Of a stretch of 64,000 nt of DNA, positions 8,786 through 19,517 are shown piece after piece (positions within the stretch are counted from its first letter, which is position 1; every line of letters starts with the position of its first letter). The notes under the pieces were generated by a model. It did not search any database. It saw nothing but the letters and a program-made list of their open reading frames with translations, and was not told where the DNA came from. The stretch lies in NCBI RefSeq assembly GCF_000308795.1, contig NZ_BAGK01000181.1, positions 1 through 64,000 of the forward strand, written 5' to 3'. Source of the DNA: Nocardia thailandica NBRC 100428 (GTDB lineage: Bacteria; Actinomycetota; Actinomycetes; Mycobacteriales; Mycobacteriaceae). A program made the position numbers and the translations under genes.

Positions 8786-9322
8786 ATGACCAGCTATGCC
8801 GCCCTGCTGCGCGGGATCATGCCGTCCAATCCCCAGATGGCCAACGACAAGCTGCGCGGGGTGTTCACCGGCCTCGGCTACACCGACGTCGCCTCGGTCC
8901 TGGCCAGCGGGAACATCGTCTTCCGCACCGCCGAGACCGACCACGGCGTGCTCGAGGACCGGATCCAGGAAGCCCTCGGCGCCGAACTCGGCATCCCCGG
9001 CGGGACGATCGTCCGCTCGATCGCCGAGCTGCGGGCGCTGCTGGACACCGACCCCTTCCCCGGCCTCACCCACGGCCGCGGCACCTACCTCATCGCCACC
9101 TTCTTCAAGCACGACGTCCCGGACACGCTGCCCGAGTTCGACGACCCGCTGGCCCGGGTGGTCGGCATCGACCGTCCCGCCCGCGCCCTGCTCGCCGTCG
9201 TCGACAACAGCACCCCGCGCACGCCGGACTTCATGGCCTGGCTGGAGAAGCAGTACGGCAAGGACATCACCACCCGCACGTGGCTGACCGTCCAGCGGGT
9301 GGTGAAGAAGATCGGGGTGTGA
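8786..9322 (+). CDS. DUF1697 family protein
   Basis: The 178-residue protein begins MTSYAALLRGIMPSNPQMAN and continues with LRGVFTGLGYTDVASVLASGNIVF, the DUF1697 hallmark (LRGINVG...NVxTYIQSGNVVF in other members). The C-terminus ends in a positively charged TVQRVVKKIGV. No biochemical function is established for the family. It is cytosolic, has no signal or membrane segment, and stands alone between the acyltransferase and the convergent HhH gene. Confidence 0.9.
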   Translation: MTSYAALLRGIMPSNPQMANDKLRGVFTGLGYTDVASVLASGNIVFRTAETDHGVLEDRIQEALGAELGIPGGTIVRSIAELRALLDTDPFPGLTHGRGTYLIATFFKHDVPDTLPEFDDPLARVVGIDRPARALLAVVDNSTPRTPDFMAWLEKQYGKDITTRTWLTVQRVVKKIGV

Positions 9323-9332
9323 GCGCCGCGGT

Positions 9333-9542
9333 TCAGGCGCCGGGCGCGAAGGCGAGGCCGCGGGCGGCGAGTTCCTCGGTGAGGACGCGGACCGCCTTCG
9401 GGCCGACCCCGTGGAGGGCGAGGAGCTGCTGCGCGGTCACCTCGGTCAGCGACGCGTAGGTGGTGCGCCCCGCCGCCGTCAGGGCGCGGGTGGCGGGCCT
9501 GCCGATCGCGCGGGGGAATTCGGTGGGGTTCTCGTCGGGCAC
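9333..9542 (-). CDS. Small helix-hairpin-helix protein
   Basis: A 69-residue protein starting at GTG 9542 with an AAGGACC site 6 nt upstream. The core reads IGRPATRALTAAGRTTYASL then LLALHGVGPKAVRVLTEEL, a helix-hairpin-helix with the GVGPKA turn used for sequence-independent DNA contact. Comparable stand-alone HhH proteins are common in actinobacteria and poorly characterised. It lies 26 nt downstream of the methyltransferase gene on the same strand and is probably co-transcribed. Confidence 0.75.
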   Translation of the reverse strand: MPDENPTEFPRAIGRPATRALTAAGRTTYASLTEVTAQQLLALHGVGPKAVRVLTEELAARGLAFAPGA

Positions 9543-9568
9543 GGTCGGTCCTTGTCGGTGGGTGCCGG

Positions 9569-10768
9569 TCAGGCCGCGTGGGCGGTGCAGAGGAACGCGG
9601 TGCCGGTGCGGCCGATGCGGGTCAGGACCAGGGTATAGGGCGTGCGGCCTTTGAGTTTGAGGCGTTTGCGCAGGGCGTCGGGGTCGACGTCGACGCCCCG
9701 CACGAGGATCTCCAGTCTGCCGCAGTCGCGGCGGGACAGCTCCTGGCGCAGGGTCTTCTCGTGCAGGGGGAAGCGGTCTTCGACGCGGAAGCCGCGCATG
9801 CCCGCGGGCACGGTGTCGCCGGTGAGGTAGGCGATGTGGGGATCGAGCTGCCACAGCCCGTGTCGCGCGGCGTAGTGCCGGACCAGCCCGGCGCGGACGA
9901 CGGCGCCGTCGGGGTCGACGATCCAGTCCCCCGGCGGCCGCTCGGCGATGTCGTCGGGGTCGGCGTCGGTGAGGGTGTCGTGCGCGCCGGCGCCGCGCAG
10001 GACGGTCGCGCGGCGGGTCACGCCGGGTTGGGTGAGGCCGGGCGACCAGAGGCAGGCTTCGCGGACGGCGCCGTCGAGGGAGACGACCTCGATCTCGCCG
10101 TCCCAGCCGAGGCGGTCGAAATCCAGCCCGGGCGCGGACTTCACGGCGAGGTCGCGGCCCGCGTAGGCCGTCAGGAGGTCGGGCAACGGGGGCTGGAGTC
10201 TCGCCGGGTCGTAGGTGCGCTTGCCGTCGGCGCGGCGGGCCGGGTCGGCGATGACGACGGTGTCGCGGGAGACCGGCACGGTCGCGTCGGCGCGGAGCAG
10301 CGCCACCGCGCCGGGTGCCGCGGCCGGTTCCGCGCCCGCCCGGGCCGACGCCAGATTGTGCGCCGCCATGTCCAGGCGCACCGGATCCAGGTCGCTGCCG
10401 AGGACCGCCGGGCACACCCGGACCAGCTCGGCCAGTTCGGCGCCGATCGAGCAGGTGACGTCGTGCACGGCGCGCCCGGCCAGCCGCGCGGCCCGATGCC
10501 GGGCCACGGCCGAGGGCGTCGCCTGTTGCAGCGCGTCGTCGGTGAACAGCCAATCCCGGGCTCCGGGGAGTTTGGCGCGGGCTCTGCGGCGCAGCACGAC
10601 GGTGTCGATGAGCGCCGCGGCCCGGTCGCCGTGGTCGCGGCGCACCCGCTCGAGGTCGCGCAGGTGCGTCGCGGAGGTCAGCTCCAGCCGGTCGACCCCG
10701 GTGAGCGCGGCACGTCCCGCCGCGCTGCCGAGATAGGCGACGTCGTCGCGGCCGAAGCGGTACCCCAC
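9569..10768 (-). CDS. THUMP-like class I SAM methyltransferase (Rv3037c-like)
   Basis: A 399-residue protein with an N-terminal helical region (LERVRRDHGDRAAALIDT), a SAM-binding core VHDVTCSIGAELAELVR followed by GSDLDPVRLDMAAHN, and a second motif VVIADPARRADGKRTYD resembling the DPPR loop of RNA or N-methyltransferases. A C-terminal THUMP-like region ends the protein. Mycobacterial homologue Rv3037c was proposed as a methyltransferase of methylglucose lipopolysaccharide, though the DPxR motif would also suit an RNA or protein substrate. GTG 10768 directly abuts the TAG of the upstream methyltransferase gene (TAGGTG), indicating coupling. Confidence 0.82.
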   Translation of the reverse strand: MGYRFGRDDVAYLGSAAGRAALTGVDRLELTSATHLRDLERVRRDHGDRAAALIDTVVLRRRARAKLPGARDWLFTDDALQQATPSAVARHRAARLAGRAVHDVTCSIGAELAELVRVCPAVLGSDLDPVRLDMAAHNLASARAGAEPAAAPGAVALLRADATVPVSRDTVVIADPARRADGKRTYDPARLQPPLPDLLTAYAGRDLAVKSAPGLDFDRLGWDGEIEVVSLDGAVREACLWSPGLTQPGVTRRATVLRGAGAHDTLTDADPDDIAERPPGDWIVDPDGAVVRAGLVRHYAARHGLWQLDPHIAYLTGDTVPAGMRGFRVEDRFPLHEKTLRQELSRRDCGRLEILVRGVDVDPDALRKRLKLKGRTPYTLVLTRIGRTGTAFLCTAHAA

Positions 10769-11746
10769 CTACTTCTGCGCGGCGCCCGGCTTCACGCCGG
10801 TGATCATCGCGTTGTAGAAGAACTCGCGCGGCACGACGTGGCGCAGGACCTTCTCGTCCAGGCGGCTCAGCGCCAGCCAGGCCTTGTACTGGGCCATGCG
10901 GTAGCCGATGGTCAGCTTCTCGTCGGGCACGGCGGCCTCGAAGGTCCGCACGGGCCAGCCCCACAGGGCGGCGGCGAATTCCTCGGTGGTGGCCTTGACG
11001 TCGACCGCGCCCGCCGAGCGGGCCATCTTCTCGAGGTCGCTCGGGTCGAAGGTGTGCAGGTCGACGACGGCCTCGAGCGCGGCCGCGCGGGACGACTCGT
11101 CGAGCTCGGTCTGCGGGCGCCGCCATGCGGACAGGAACGGCAGCCGGGTGACCTCGGTGGTCACCTTCCAGGTGATCTGGCCCAGCTTGCGGGCGTAGAA
11201 GTTGCCGACGGTGGTCGGCTCACCGGCGAAGACGAACCGGCCGCCGGGCTTGAGCACCCGCAGGCACTCCTTGAGCGCCAGCTCGACGTCGGGGATGTGG
11301 TGCAGCACGGCGTGGCCGCACACGAGGTCGAAGGTGTCGTCCTCGTAGGGGATCGTCTCGGCGTCGGCGACGCGGCCGTCGACGTCCAGGCCGAGGTGCT
11401 CGGCGTTGCGCAGCGCGACCTTGACCATGCCGGGCGACAGGTCGGTGACCGAACCCGACTTCGCCACCCCGCCCTGCATCAGGTTCAGCAGGAAGAAGCC
11501 GGTGCCACAACCCAGTTCGAGCGCCCGCTCGTACGGCAGCGGGGCGGGACCGACGGCCAGGTCGAACCGGCCGCGGGCGTACTCGATACAGCGCTCGTCG
11601 TAGGAGATCGACCACTTGTCGTCGTAGGTCTCGGCTTCCCAGTCGTGATAGAGGACCTGGGCGAGCTTGGTGTCCTTGAGTGCTGCTTCGACCTCGGCCT
11701 CGGTGGCGTGGGGGTTCGGCGCCGGGTCGTCGGGGTGAACCGTCAT
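10769..11746 (-). CDS. SAM-dependent methyltransferase (Rv3038c-like)
   Basis: A 325-residue class I methyltransferase. The N-terminal segment has YHDWEAETYDDKWSISYDER; motif I is ALELGCGTGFFLLNLMQGG (about residues 86-104); post-I is SVTDLSPGMVKVA; then FDLVCGHAVLHHIPD and LKPGGRFVFAGEP, the ubiE-like signature. A C-terminal domain (VVPREFFYNAMITG) follows. The substrate is unknown. Start ATG 11746. It is first in a minus-strand operon with the THUMP-like methyltransferase and the HhH gene. Confidence 0.85.
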   Translation of the reverse strand: MTVHPDDPAPNPHATEAEVEAALKDTKLAQVLYHDWEAETYDDKWSISYDERCIEYARGRFDLAVGPAPLPYERALELGCGTGFFLLNLMQGGVAKSGSVTDLSPGMVKVALRNAEHLGLDVDGRVADAETIPYEDDTFDLVCGHAVLHHIPDVELALKECLRVLKPGGRFVFAGEPTTVGNFYARKLGQITWKVTTEVTRLPFLSAWRRPQTELDESSRAAALEAVVDLHTFDPSDLEKMARSAGAVDVKATTEEFAAALWGWPVRTFEAAVPDEKLTIGYRMAQYKAWLALSRLDEKVLRHVVPREFFYNAMITGVKPGAAQK

Positions 11747-11828
11747 AACCCGCAACCCTAGCTGGCCGAGCCCGCCGGTTGTGTCCGCGGGTCCCGTTCC
11801 TGGGCAGGTGTTCAGCGCGACCGCCGGT

Positions 11829-11850
11829 ACCGGCCGGCACCCGGGCCGGT
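11829..11850 (-). terminator. Hairpin downstream of echA17-like gene
   Basis: ACCGGCC (11829-11835) pairs perfectly with GGCCGGT (11844-11850) across an 8-nt loop, 43 nt past the enoyl-CoA hydratase stop on the minus strand. It is a modest stem and could be a terminator. Confidence 0.35.
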
Positions 11851-11893
11851 GATACCGATCGGGCATGACCGGCGCGGACCCGGAAACCGCAGG

Positions 11894-12670
<777 letters not shown>

Positions 12671-12680
12671 GGCGGAGAGT

Positions 12681-13544
12681 TTATGGAGCCGTGGCGGATC
12701 CGGCCGCGCTCGGCCCCGTGGCCCCGCTCAGCGCCGCCGGGTCCGGCAGGTCGGCGAAATAGCGCTCGATGCCGGGGAAGTTCGACAGCGGATGCCGGCC
12801 GATCCTGGCGTGGAAGTGCGGCATGATCGGCTCGATCTCGCGCTCGGCGGCGAGCACCGCGGCGGTGTCGGGGTAGGCGAGCAGCGCGTCGAGCTGCGAC
12901 CAGGTCGGCGGCAGCAGGATGTGCTCGCCGGAGCGCCACGCGGCGAGGGCGTCGGCGGCGGTCCGCCAGGACACCTGCGCGGCCTCGGTGGTCGCGCCGT
13001 CGGCGAGCTGCCCCTCGGGCAGCACGGCCACGAAGAAGCGGGTGTCGTAGCGGCGGGGCTCGGCCTTCGGGGTGATCCAGTTGGCCCACGGCCGCAGCAG
13101 ATCCGCGCGCAGCAGCAGGCCCTCGGCGGCGAGGAACTCCGCCAGCGACAGTTCGCGGCGCTCCAGCCTGCCGCGGGCCTCGTGATAAACGGTCGAATCG
13201 GCGACCACGGTGTCGGCGGCCGGGCCGGCCAGCAGGACGCCGCACTCCTCGAACGTCTCGCGCACGGCGGCGGCGACGAGCGCCTTGGCCACCGGTTCGG
13301 TGGTGGCGAAGCGCCGCGCCCACCAGGCGGGATCCGGTCCGGCCCAGGCGATGTCGGCGACGCCGTCGGTCGGGTCGACGCCGCCGCCGGGGAACACGGT
13401 CATGCCGGCCGCGAAGGCCATGGCGCCGGTGCGCCGCTGCAGGAAGACCTCGGGCCCCCGCGCGCTGTCGCGCACCAGGATGACCGTCGAGGCGTCGCGC
13501 GCGGGCACCTCGGGGCTGTCGGTGTTGTTCACGGGATCGCTCAT
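12681..13544 (-). CDS. NUDIX hydrolase (Rv3040c-like)
   Basis: A 287-residue protein. The N-terminal half has RDASTVILVRDSARGPEVF and RRTGAMAFAAGMTVFPGGG. A NUDIX box is present but stretched: the GG of FPGGG is followed at a distance by AAAVRETFEECGVLL, which supplies the REXXEE-like metal-binding motif (RETFEE). The length between these two parts is larger than in canonical GX5EX7REUXEEXGU boxes, as in the NUDT7/19 (CoA diphosphatase) branch. A CoA or acyl-CoA substrate would suit the adjacent enoyl-CoA hydratase, but this is inference. Confidence 0.85.
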   Translation of the reverse strand: MSDPVNNTDSPEVPARDASTVILVRDSARGPEVFLQRRTGAMAFAAGMTVFPGGGVDPTDGVADIAWAGPDPAWWARRFATTEPVAKALVAAAVRETFEECGVLLAGPAADTVVADSTVYHEARGRLERRELSLAEFLAAEGLLLRADLLRPWANWITPKAEPRRYDTRFFVAVLPEGQLADGATTEAAQVSWRTAADALAAWRSGEHILLPPTWSQLDALLAYPDTAAVLAAEREIEPIMPHFHARIGRHPLSNFPGIERYFADLPDPAALSGATGPSAAGSATAP

Positions 13545-13663
13545 CGCTGTCCTTCCCGCACCCCCACGCCGGTGTGGCGGTGCGCCGCGGGGCGGGCCGT
13601 CCCCGGCCCCACCCTGCACCCTAGCGGCCGCTTGGTGAGGCGTTCCGTCTTCGGCCGGACGTA

Positions 13664-14566
13664 TCAGTCCACGCGGGCGCGGCGGTGCTGGCCCGAGCGG
13701 CGCGCCCGCCGGGCGAACCAGCGCCCGTCGACCCGGTCCAGCGCGATGGACTGGCTGAACGCGGCGGAGAGGTTCTCGGCGGTGAGCACGTCCTCGAGCA
13801 GGCCCTGCGCGACCACCTCGCCCTCCTTGAGGAGCAGGCCGTGGGTGAAGCCGGGCGGGATCTCCTCGACGTGATGGGTGACCAGCACCATGGCGGGCGC
13901 GTCCGGGTCGGCGGCCAGGTCGCCGAGCCGCTCGACCAGTTCCTCGCGGCCGCCGAGGTCCAGGCCGGCGGCGGGTTCGTCGAGCAGCAGCAGTTCGGGA
14001 TCGGTCATCAGCGCGCGGGCGATGAGGACCCGCTTGCGCTCGCCCTCGGACAGGGTCCCGTAGGCGCGGTCCGAGAGGTGCTCGGCGCCCAGTGTCTCCA
14101 GCATGTCGACGGCGCGGACGGTGTCGATGTCGTCGTAGCGTTCCCGCCAGCGGCCCAGCACCGCGTACCCGGCCGAGACGACCAGGTCGCCGACCTTCTC
14201 GTCGGGCGGGATGCGGCTGGCCACCGCCGCCGAGGACAGGCCGATCCGCGGCCGCAGTTCGGAGACGTCCACCTTCCCCATGGTCTCGCCGAGCAGGGTC
14301 GCGACGCCGGAGGTGGGGTGCACCTCGGCGGCGGCCATGCGCAGCAGCGAGGTCTTGCCCGCGCCGTTGGGTCCTAGGACCACCCAGCGTTCGTCGAGCT
14401 CGACCTGCCAGCTGACCGGGCCGACCAGGGTGTGGCCGGAGCGGCGGATGGTGACGTCGGAGAAGTCGATGAGCAGATCGGGATCGGGTTGCGACACGCG
14501 CTCCATCTTGGCCCACGCGACGCGTTCGCGGAACGACCCGCCCCGGTCGAGTTCGTGAAGAGTCAC
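13664..14566 (-). CDS. ABC transporter ATP-binding protein (Rv3041c-like)
   Basis: A 300-residue ATPase: Walker [14 protein letters not shown]-loop region, signature LSEGERKRVLIARAL, Walker B LLLLDEPAAGLD and switch His in LVTHHVEEI. No membrane domain lies beside it, so either the permease is elsewhere or it belongs to the soluble ModF/YlmA-like group. The GTG at 14566 overlaps the upstream stop (GTGA), supporting coupling; an ATG at 14506 (MERVSQPDP) is an alternative that removes 20 residues. Confidence 0.88.
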   Translation of the reverse strand: MTLHELDRGGSFRERVAWAKMERVSQPDPDLLIDFSDVTIRRSGHTLVGPVSWQVELDERWVVLGPNGAGKTSLLRMAAAEVHPTSGVATLLGETMGKVDVSELRPRIGLSSAAVASRIPPDEKVGDLVVSAGYAVLGRWRERYDDIDTVRAVDMLETLGAEHLSDRAYGTLSEGERKRVLIARALMTDPELLLLDEPAAGLDLGGREELVERLGDLAADPDAPAMVLVTHHVEEIPPGFTHGLLLKEGEVVAQGLLEDVLTAENLSAAFSQSIALDRVDGRWFARRARRSGQHRRARVD

Positions 14567-15336
14567 CGCCCGCCCGCGGGGACGGCGATGATCGTCAGCG
14601 AACCGGGGGCGACTTCGGTGAAGCCCGCGTCGCGCACCGCCACCGCGCGCCCCGCGGCGACCTCGGCGGTCAGCCCTGCCCACCGCTCGGGGCCGGAATC
14701 CCGCACCGCGCAACGGTATCCGTCCAGCGACCAGGCGCGGGCGGCGTCGGCGGACAGCGCGCCCGCCAGCAGCATGCTCGCGTGCCCGACCTGCGCGGCG
14801 GCCTTGCCGACCGACATCTCCAGGGTCGCGTTCACCCACAGCACGGGGTACCGGGGGTCGGCCGGGCCGGGCTCGTCGTGCGCGAGGTCGGTGCCGCCGA
14901 TCTGCAGCCGCCGGATCCGCGGGTCGACCGCGCCGACCGGTCCCGGCACGAACGCCCGCGCCTGCGCGCCGTCGACGTCGACGGTGATCCCGTCGACGTC
15001 GCCCGCCGCGACCCACTGCGCGCCCCTGGCCCGCCGCGCGACCTTCCGGATCCGGGACCGCTTCCACGCCAGGTAGCGCTCCTCCCACTCCCCGCCGGAC
15101 CCCGACCGGGGGTCGAGGCACACCGCCACCGCCGCGGCGGCCGCCGCTTCGAGCAGGGCGCTGCGCGCGGGCGGGTCGGCCTTGGGGATGTGCAGCACCA
15201 TCTGCATGGCCTGCACGAGCGCCGGGTCGGCCGGGTCACCGCCACCGCCGTACCCGCGCGCGAGTTCGGCGTGCCGGAGGGCGAACGCCGCGGGATCGTC
15301 GACGTCGGGCAGGGCGCAGATCGATTCGTCACTCAT
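14563..15336 (-). CDS. PTH2-like peptidyl-tRNA hydrolase with N-terminal extension
   Basis: A 257-residue protein. The C-terminal about 120 residues resemble archaeal/eukaryotic Pth2: LWVNATLEMSVGKAAAQVGHAS gives the catalytic Lys and the AAQxxHA motif, and AGFTEVAPGSLTIIAV matches the Pth2 strand with TEVxPGS. The N-terminal 130 residues (AELARGYGGGGDPADPALV, WEERYLAWKRSRIRKVARRA) are not part of classical Pth2. Pth2 enzymes release tRNA from stalled peptidyl-tRNA; bacteria normally use Pth1, so the cellular role here is uncertain. It is co-transcribed with the downstream ABC ATPase. Confidence 0.72.
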   Translation of the reverse strand: MSDESICALPDVDDPAAFALRHAELARGYGGGGDPADPALVQAMQMVLHIPKADPPARSALLEAAAAAAVAVCLDPRSGSGGEWEERYLAWKRSRIRKVARRARGAQWVAAGDVDGITVDVDGAQARAFVPGPVGAVDPRIRRLQIGGTDLAHDEPGPADPRYPVLWVNATLEMSVGKAAAQVGHASMLLAGALSADAARAWSLDGYRCAVRDSGPERWAGLTAEVAAGRAVAVRDAGFTEVAPGSLTIIAVPAGGR

Positions 15337-15352
15337 CGAGCACCGAGCCTAA

Positions 15353-15802
15353 TCAGCCACCGAGCACGCGCACCTGCAGCGTCCAGCGGATGCTGGCGGC
15401 GTCGGGCTGCTGACCCGGCTGCACCGAGACGAACTGCAGCTGGGTCGGTCCCGCGTTCGCGGCGCGGAAGGCCCAGGTGGTGGCGCCGTTCGCGGTGTCC
15501 GGGTCGCCGCTGGGCAGCAGCGCGTTCTGGTCGAGGGTGCCGACGGACCAGGGTTGGCCGGTGGCCGAGGTCTGGGGCAGCTGGACGACCAGGCGCTGGC
15601 CGGTGAACAGCGGCAGCGCGGTGCCGTTGGCGCTCTCGTCGACCAGGACGGCGGCCAGGGGCACGTCCGGCAGCGCGGTGGGCAACGCCGCGGTGGGGCA
15701 GGGCGTGGAGGACGGAGCGGCGGTGTCGTCGTCGTTGCCGCCGCAGGAGGTCAGCAGCAGGACCGCCGCCGCCGCGCACAGGACCGGAATCGTTCGACGC
15801 AT
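15353..15802 (-). CDS. Lipoprotein with chagasin-like (I42) fold signature
   Basis: A 149-residue lipoprotein with lipobox LLLTSC near residue 19 and a Cys-Gly-Gly-Asn start of the mature form. The mature domain has GQRLVVQLPQTSATGQPWSV and TWAFRAANAGPTQLQFVSV, followed by a closing strand ASIRWTLQVRVLGG. The strand order and the GQ...LP...TG..W / F.A...G...L.F pattern resemble chagasin-type cysteine-protease inhibitors (Inhibitor_I42), but the NPTTGY loop is degenerate (SATGQP). The function is therefore a suggestion only. It shares the strand of the PTH2-like gene 16 nt downstream. Confidence 0.6.
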   Translation of the reverse strand: MRRTIPVLCAAAAVLLLTSCGGNDDDTAAPSSTPCPTAALPTALPDVPLAAVLVDESANGTALPLFTGQRLVVQLPQTSATGQPWSVGTLDQNALLPSGDPDTANGATTWAFRAANAGPTQLQFVSVQPGQQPDAASIRWTLQVRVLGG

Positions 15803-16388
15803 CGCGCTCTCCTGCCTTCTCACCCTGCGGGGACCTCGACTGTAGGTCCGCGGGCCGGTGCGTCCGGGGCGGCGCGCCGGTCGTCGCGCGCATTCGGCCG
15901 CCACGGTCGGCAATTCACCGGTGACGACCCGGAACCGCGCCCGTCGCGCCGCCTCCTTCCGGTCGGCACATTTCCATCGGACCATTTTCCGGACGGAATC
16001 GCCCCGCCCGTCCGGGCCGCCCGGACGGACGGGTCGAAGAATGGCGGCGGCGTCCGGGAAGAAAGCATTCTCCGACAACGGGATCCGTCCTTCTCCCGCG
16101 CGTGCCCCGATCGGCGGGACCCGCGCCGAGGGCGGCAACAGGGAGCGCCGAACTGCCGATACACCCGCCTGCGCGCCCCGTCGCGGGCGATCGGATCGCG
16201 AACACGCGGGGCGCGGATCGCATTCGGAACCGAACGGACGGTACGTGACAGGAAATTCACGGAGCCGTCCAGGGTGGAATACAGGAATTCACACCGAAAT
16301 TCGTGCGGACGCGCGGGATCGGAGTAGGTTGCCGTTGTCCCGAGACGAGCGGCACCGCGTCGGTATCAACCATTTCTGGGAGTCTGTC
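15803..16388. other. 586-nt gene-free stretch between two divergent genes
   Basis: I see no credible gene here: the open frames lack a ribosome binding site, actinobacterial codon bias or recognisable motifs. It contains a perfect 9-bp hairpin (16008-16016 with 16020-16028), three AATTCAC copies (15912, 16254, 16286) and an unusually AT-rich tract from about 16250 to 16380 that probably holds the MHYT-gene promoter. A small RNA is possible but unsupported. Confidence 0.5.
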
Positions 16389-17216
16389 GTGCAACACCTC
16401 GAGCATTTCAGCAACGGCTGGGTGAACCCCGTTCTGGCGTATCTGGTCTCGTTCATCGGCGCGGTGCTCGGCCTGCGCTGCGCGGTGCACGCCGAATCCG
16501 CCGCGAACCCGGCGGGCTGGCTGACCGCAGCCGCCGTCGCCCTCGGCGGCACCGGCATCTGGGTCATGCACTTCACCGCCATGATCGGCTTCGCCATCAC
16601 CGGCGCCACCGTCCGCTACGACGTGGGCCGCACCCTGCTCAGCGCGGTCATGGCGATCGTGGTGGTGCTCGCCGGGCTGAGCATCGTCACCCGCGGACGC
16701 CGCGAGGAGATCGCGCTGCCGGTCGGCGGGACCGTCACCGGGCTCGGCGTGGTGGCCATGCACTACCTGGGCATGTCGGCGATGAGCACCGGCACGGTCA
16801 TCACCTACCGGGTGGTGCCGGTCGCGCTGTCGGTGATCATCGCCGTGGTCGCCTCGACGGCGGCGCTGTGGTTCATGCTGCACGTGCGCGGCTCGCTGAC
16901 GACGCTCGGCGCCGCGGCGATCATGGCGCTGGCGGTGGTCGGCATGCACTACACCGCCATGGCCGCGGTGCGCAGCCACGCGCCGCTCACGAGCCAGGCG
17001 GTCGACGGCGTCGCGCCCAAGGCGCTGCTGCTGCCCCTGATCTCGGCGGTGGCCGCGGTCGTCGTCACGCTGGTGATCATGGTCGGGCTGGCCGAGATCG
17101 AGACCGCCGACACCGGCGAGGCGGCGGCCGACGAGCCGTCGCGGACCCCGATGTTGTCGGGCACCGACCCGGCGGCCCTGTCCACCGACGGACGCGCCTG
17201 GCCCCGCAGGCCCTGA
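16389..17216 (+). CDS. MHYT-domain integral membrane protein
   Basis: A 275-residue protein with about seven predicted transmembrane helices. The three repeats of the MHYT sensor are visible: IWVMHFTAMIGF, VAMHYLGMSAMS and VGMHYTAMAAV, with the conserved Met-His-aromatic residues proposed to bind copper and sense a diatomic gas. There is no GGDEF/EAL or kinase output domain, only a soluble acidic tail after residue 225. Such stand-alone MHYT proteins occur in actinobacteria and their output is unknown. GTG 16389 is preferred because a GGGAG site precedes it and helix 1 begins soon after. Confidence 0.88.
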   Translation: MQHLEHFSNGWVNPVLAYLVSFIGAVLGLRCAVHAESAANPAGWLTAAAVALGGTGIWVMHFTAMIGFAITGATVRYDVGRTLLSAVMAIVVVLAGLSIVTRGRREEIALPVGGTVTGLGVVAMHYLGMSAMSTGTVITYRVVPVALSVIIAVVASTAALWFMLHVRGSLTTLGAAAIMALAVVGMHYTAMAAVRSHAPLTSQAVDGVAPKALLLPLISAVAAVVVTLVIMVGLAEIETADTGEAAADEPSRTPMLSGTDPAALSTDGRAWPRRP

Positions 17217-17410
17217 GCGCCACGGCCGCCGCACGCGCGTCGACGCCGTCCTCCGCTCCCCCCACTCCCCCTCTCCCCGTGCGGCAATACGCTCACCGCG
17301 CACCGAACCCGGCACGTGCGGCGATGCCGCGGGCGGCGGACCCGGACACCGGAGGGCGCGGTGCGGGCTCAGTAGGGTGTGCGCAGTTCGATGCGCAACA
17401 GGAGGTCCCC

Positions 17411-18166
17411 GTGGTCGTTCGCAGTCACACCCTGGCAGTGCCGACGGCCGACGGGGTCGCCGACGCCTTCCTCGCCCACCCGGGCGACGGGGCGCCCCAT
17501 CCGGCGGTGCTGGTGTTCGGCGACGCGTTCGGCCCGCGCCCGGTCGTGCGCGCCTACGCCGAGCGCCTGGCCGGGCTCGGCTACGTGGTCCTCGTGCCGA
17601 ACGCGCTGTACCGGGCGGGCGCCGCGCCGGTCGTCGAGCTGCCGGACTTCATCGACACCGTCCGGCGGGACGAGATCTTCGCCCGGTTGCGACCGCTGCT
17701 CACCGCCCTCACGCCCGACCTCGTCGTCCGCGACGCCGCGGCGTACCTGCGCCTGCTCGCGGACTCCCCGCTGACCACCGAGGGACCCGTCGGGCTGACC
17801 GGCTACTGCATGGGCGTGCGCCTGGCCCTGCACACCGCGGCCGCCTACCCCGACCGGGTGGCGGCGGTGGCCGGCTTCCACGGCGGGCGTCTCGCGACCG
17901 ACGACGCCACGAGCCCGCACACCGTGGTCGACCGCATCCGCGCGGAGGTCTACCTCGGGCACGCCGACACCGACCCGGGGCTGCCCCCGGAGCAGATCGA
18001 CCGGCTCGACGCCGCCTTCCGCGCCGCCGGGACGACGTTCCGCACCGAGGTGTACGCGGGCGCCGGACACGGATTCACCCAGCCCGACACCGACGTCTAC
18101 GACGAGAAGGCCGACGACCGGCACTGGCGGGAACTGACCGGGCTCCTCGCCCGGACGCTGGGCTGA
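17411..18166 (+). CDS. Dienelactone hydrolase family alpha/beta hydrolase
   Basis: The 251-residue protein has the DLH pattern: PHPAVLVFGDAFGPRP early, nucleophile elbow GLTGYCMGVRLAL (Cys at G-Y-C-M-G, as in dienelactone hydrolase), acid-region strand EVYLGHADTDPGL, and the catalytic His in YAGAGHGFTQPD. The substrate is not known; homologues act on lactones and small esters. GTG 17411 follows AGGAGG by 7 nt. It is convergent with serB2, three nt away. Confidence 0.9.
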   Translation: MVVRSHTLAVPTADGVADAFLAHPGDGAPHPAVLVFGDAFGPRPVVRAYAERLAGLGYVVLVPNALYRAGAAPVVELPDFIDTVRRDEIFARLRPLLTALTPDLVVRDAAAYLRLLADSPLTTEGPVGLTGYCMGVRLALHTAAAYPDRVAAVAGFHGGRLATDDATSPHTVVDRIRAEVYLGHADTDPGLPPEQIDRLDAAFRAAGTTFRTEVYAGAGHGFTQPDTDVYDEKADDRHWRELTGLLARTLG

Positions 18167-18169
18167 GGG

Positions 18170-19493
<1,324 letters not shown>

Positions 19494-19517
19494 TACCCGT
19501 CGATGACTCGAGTGAGT

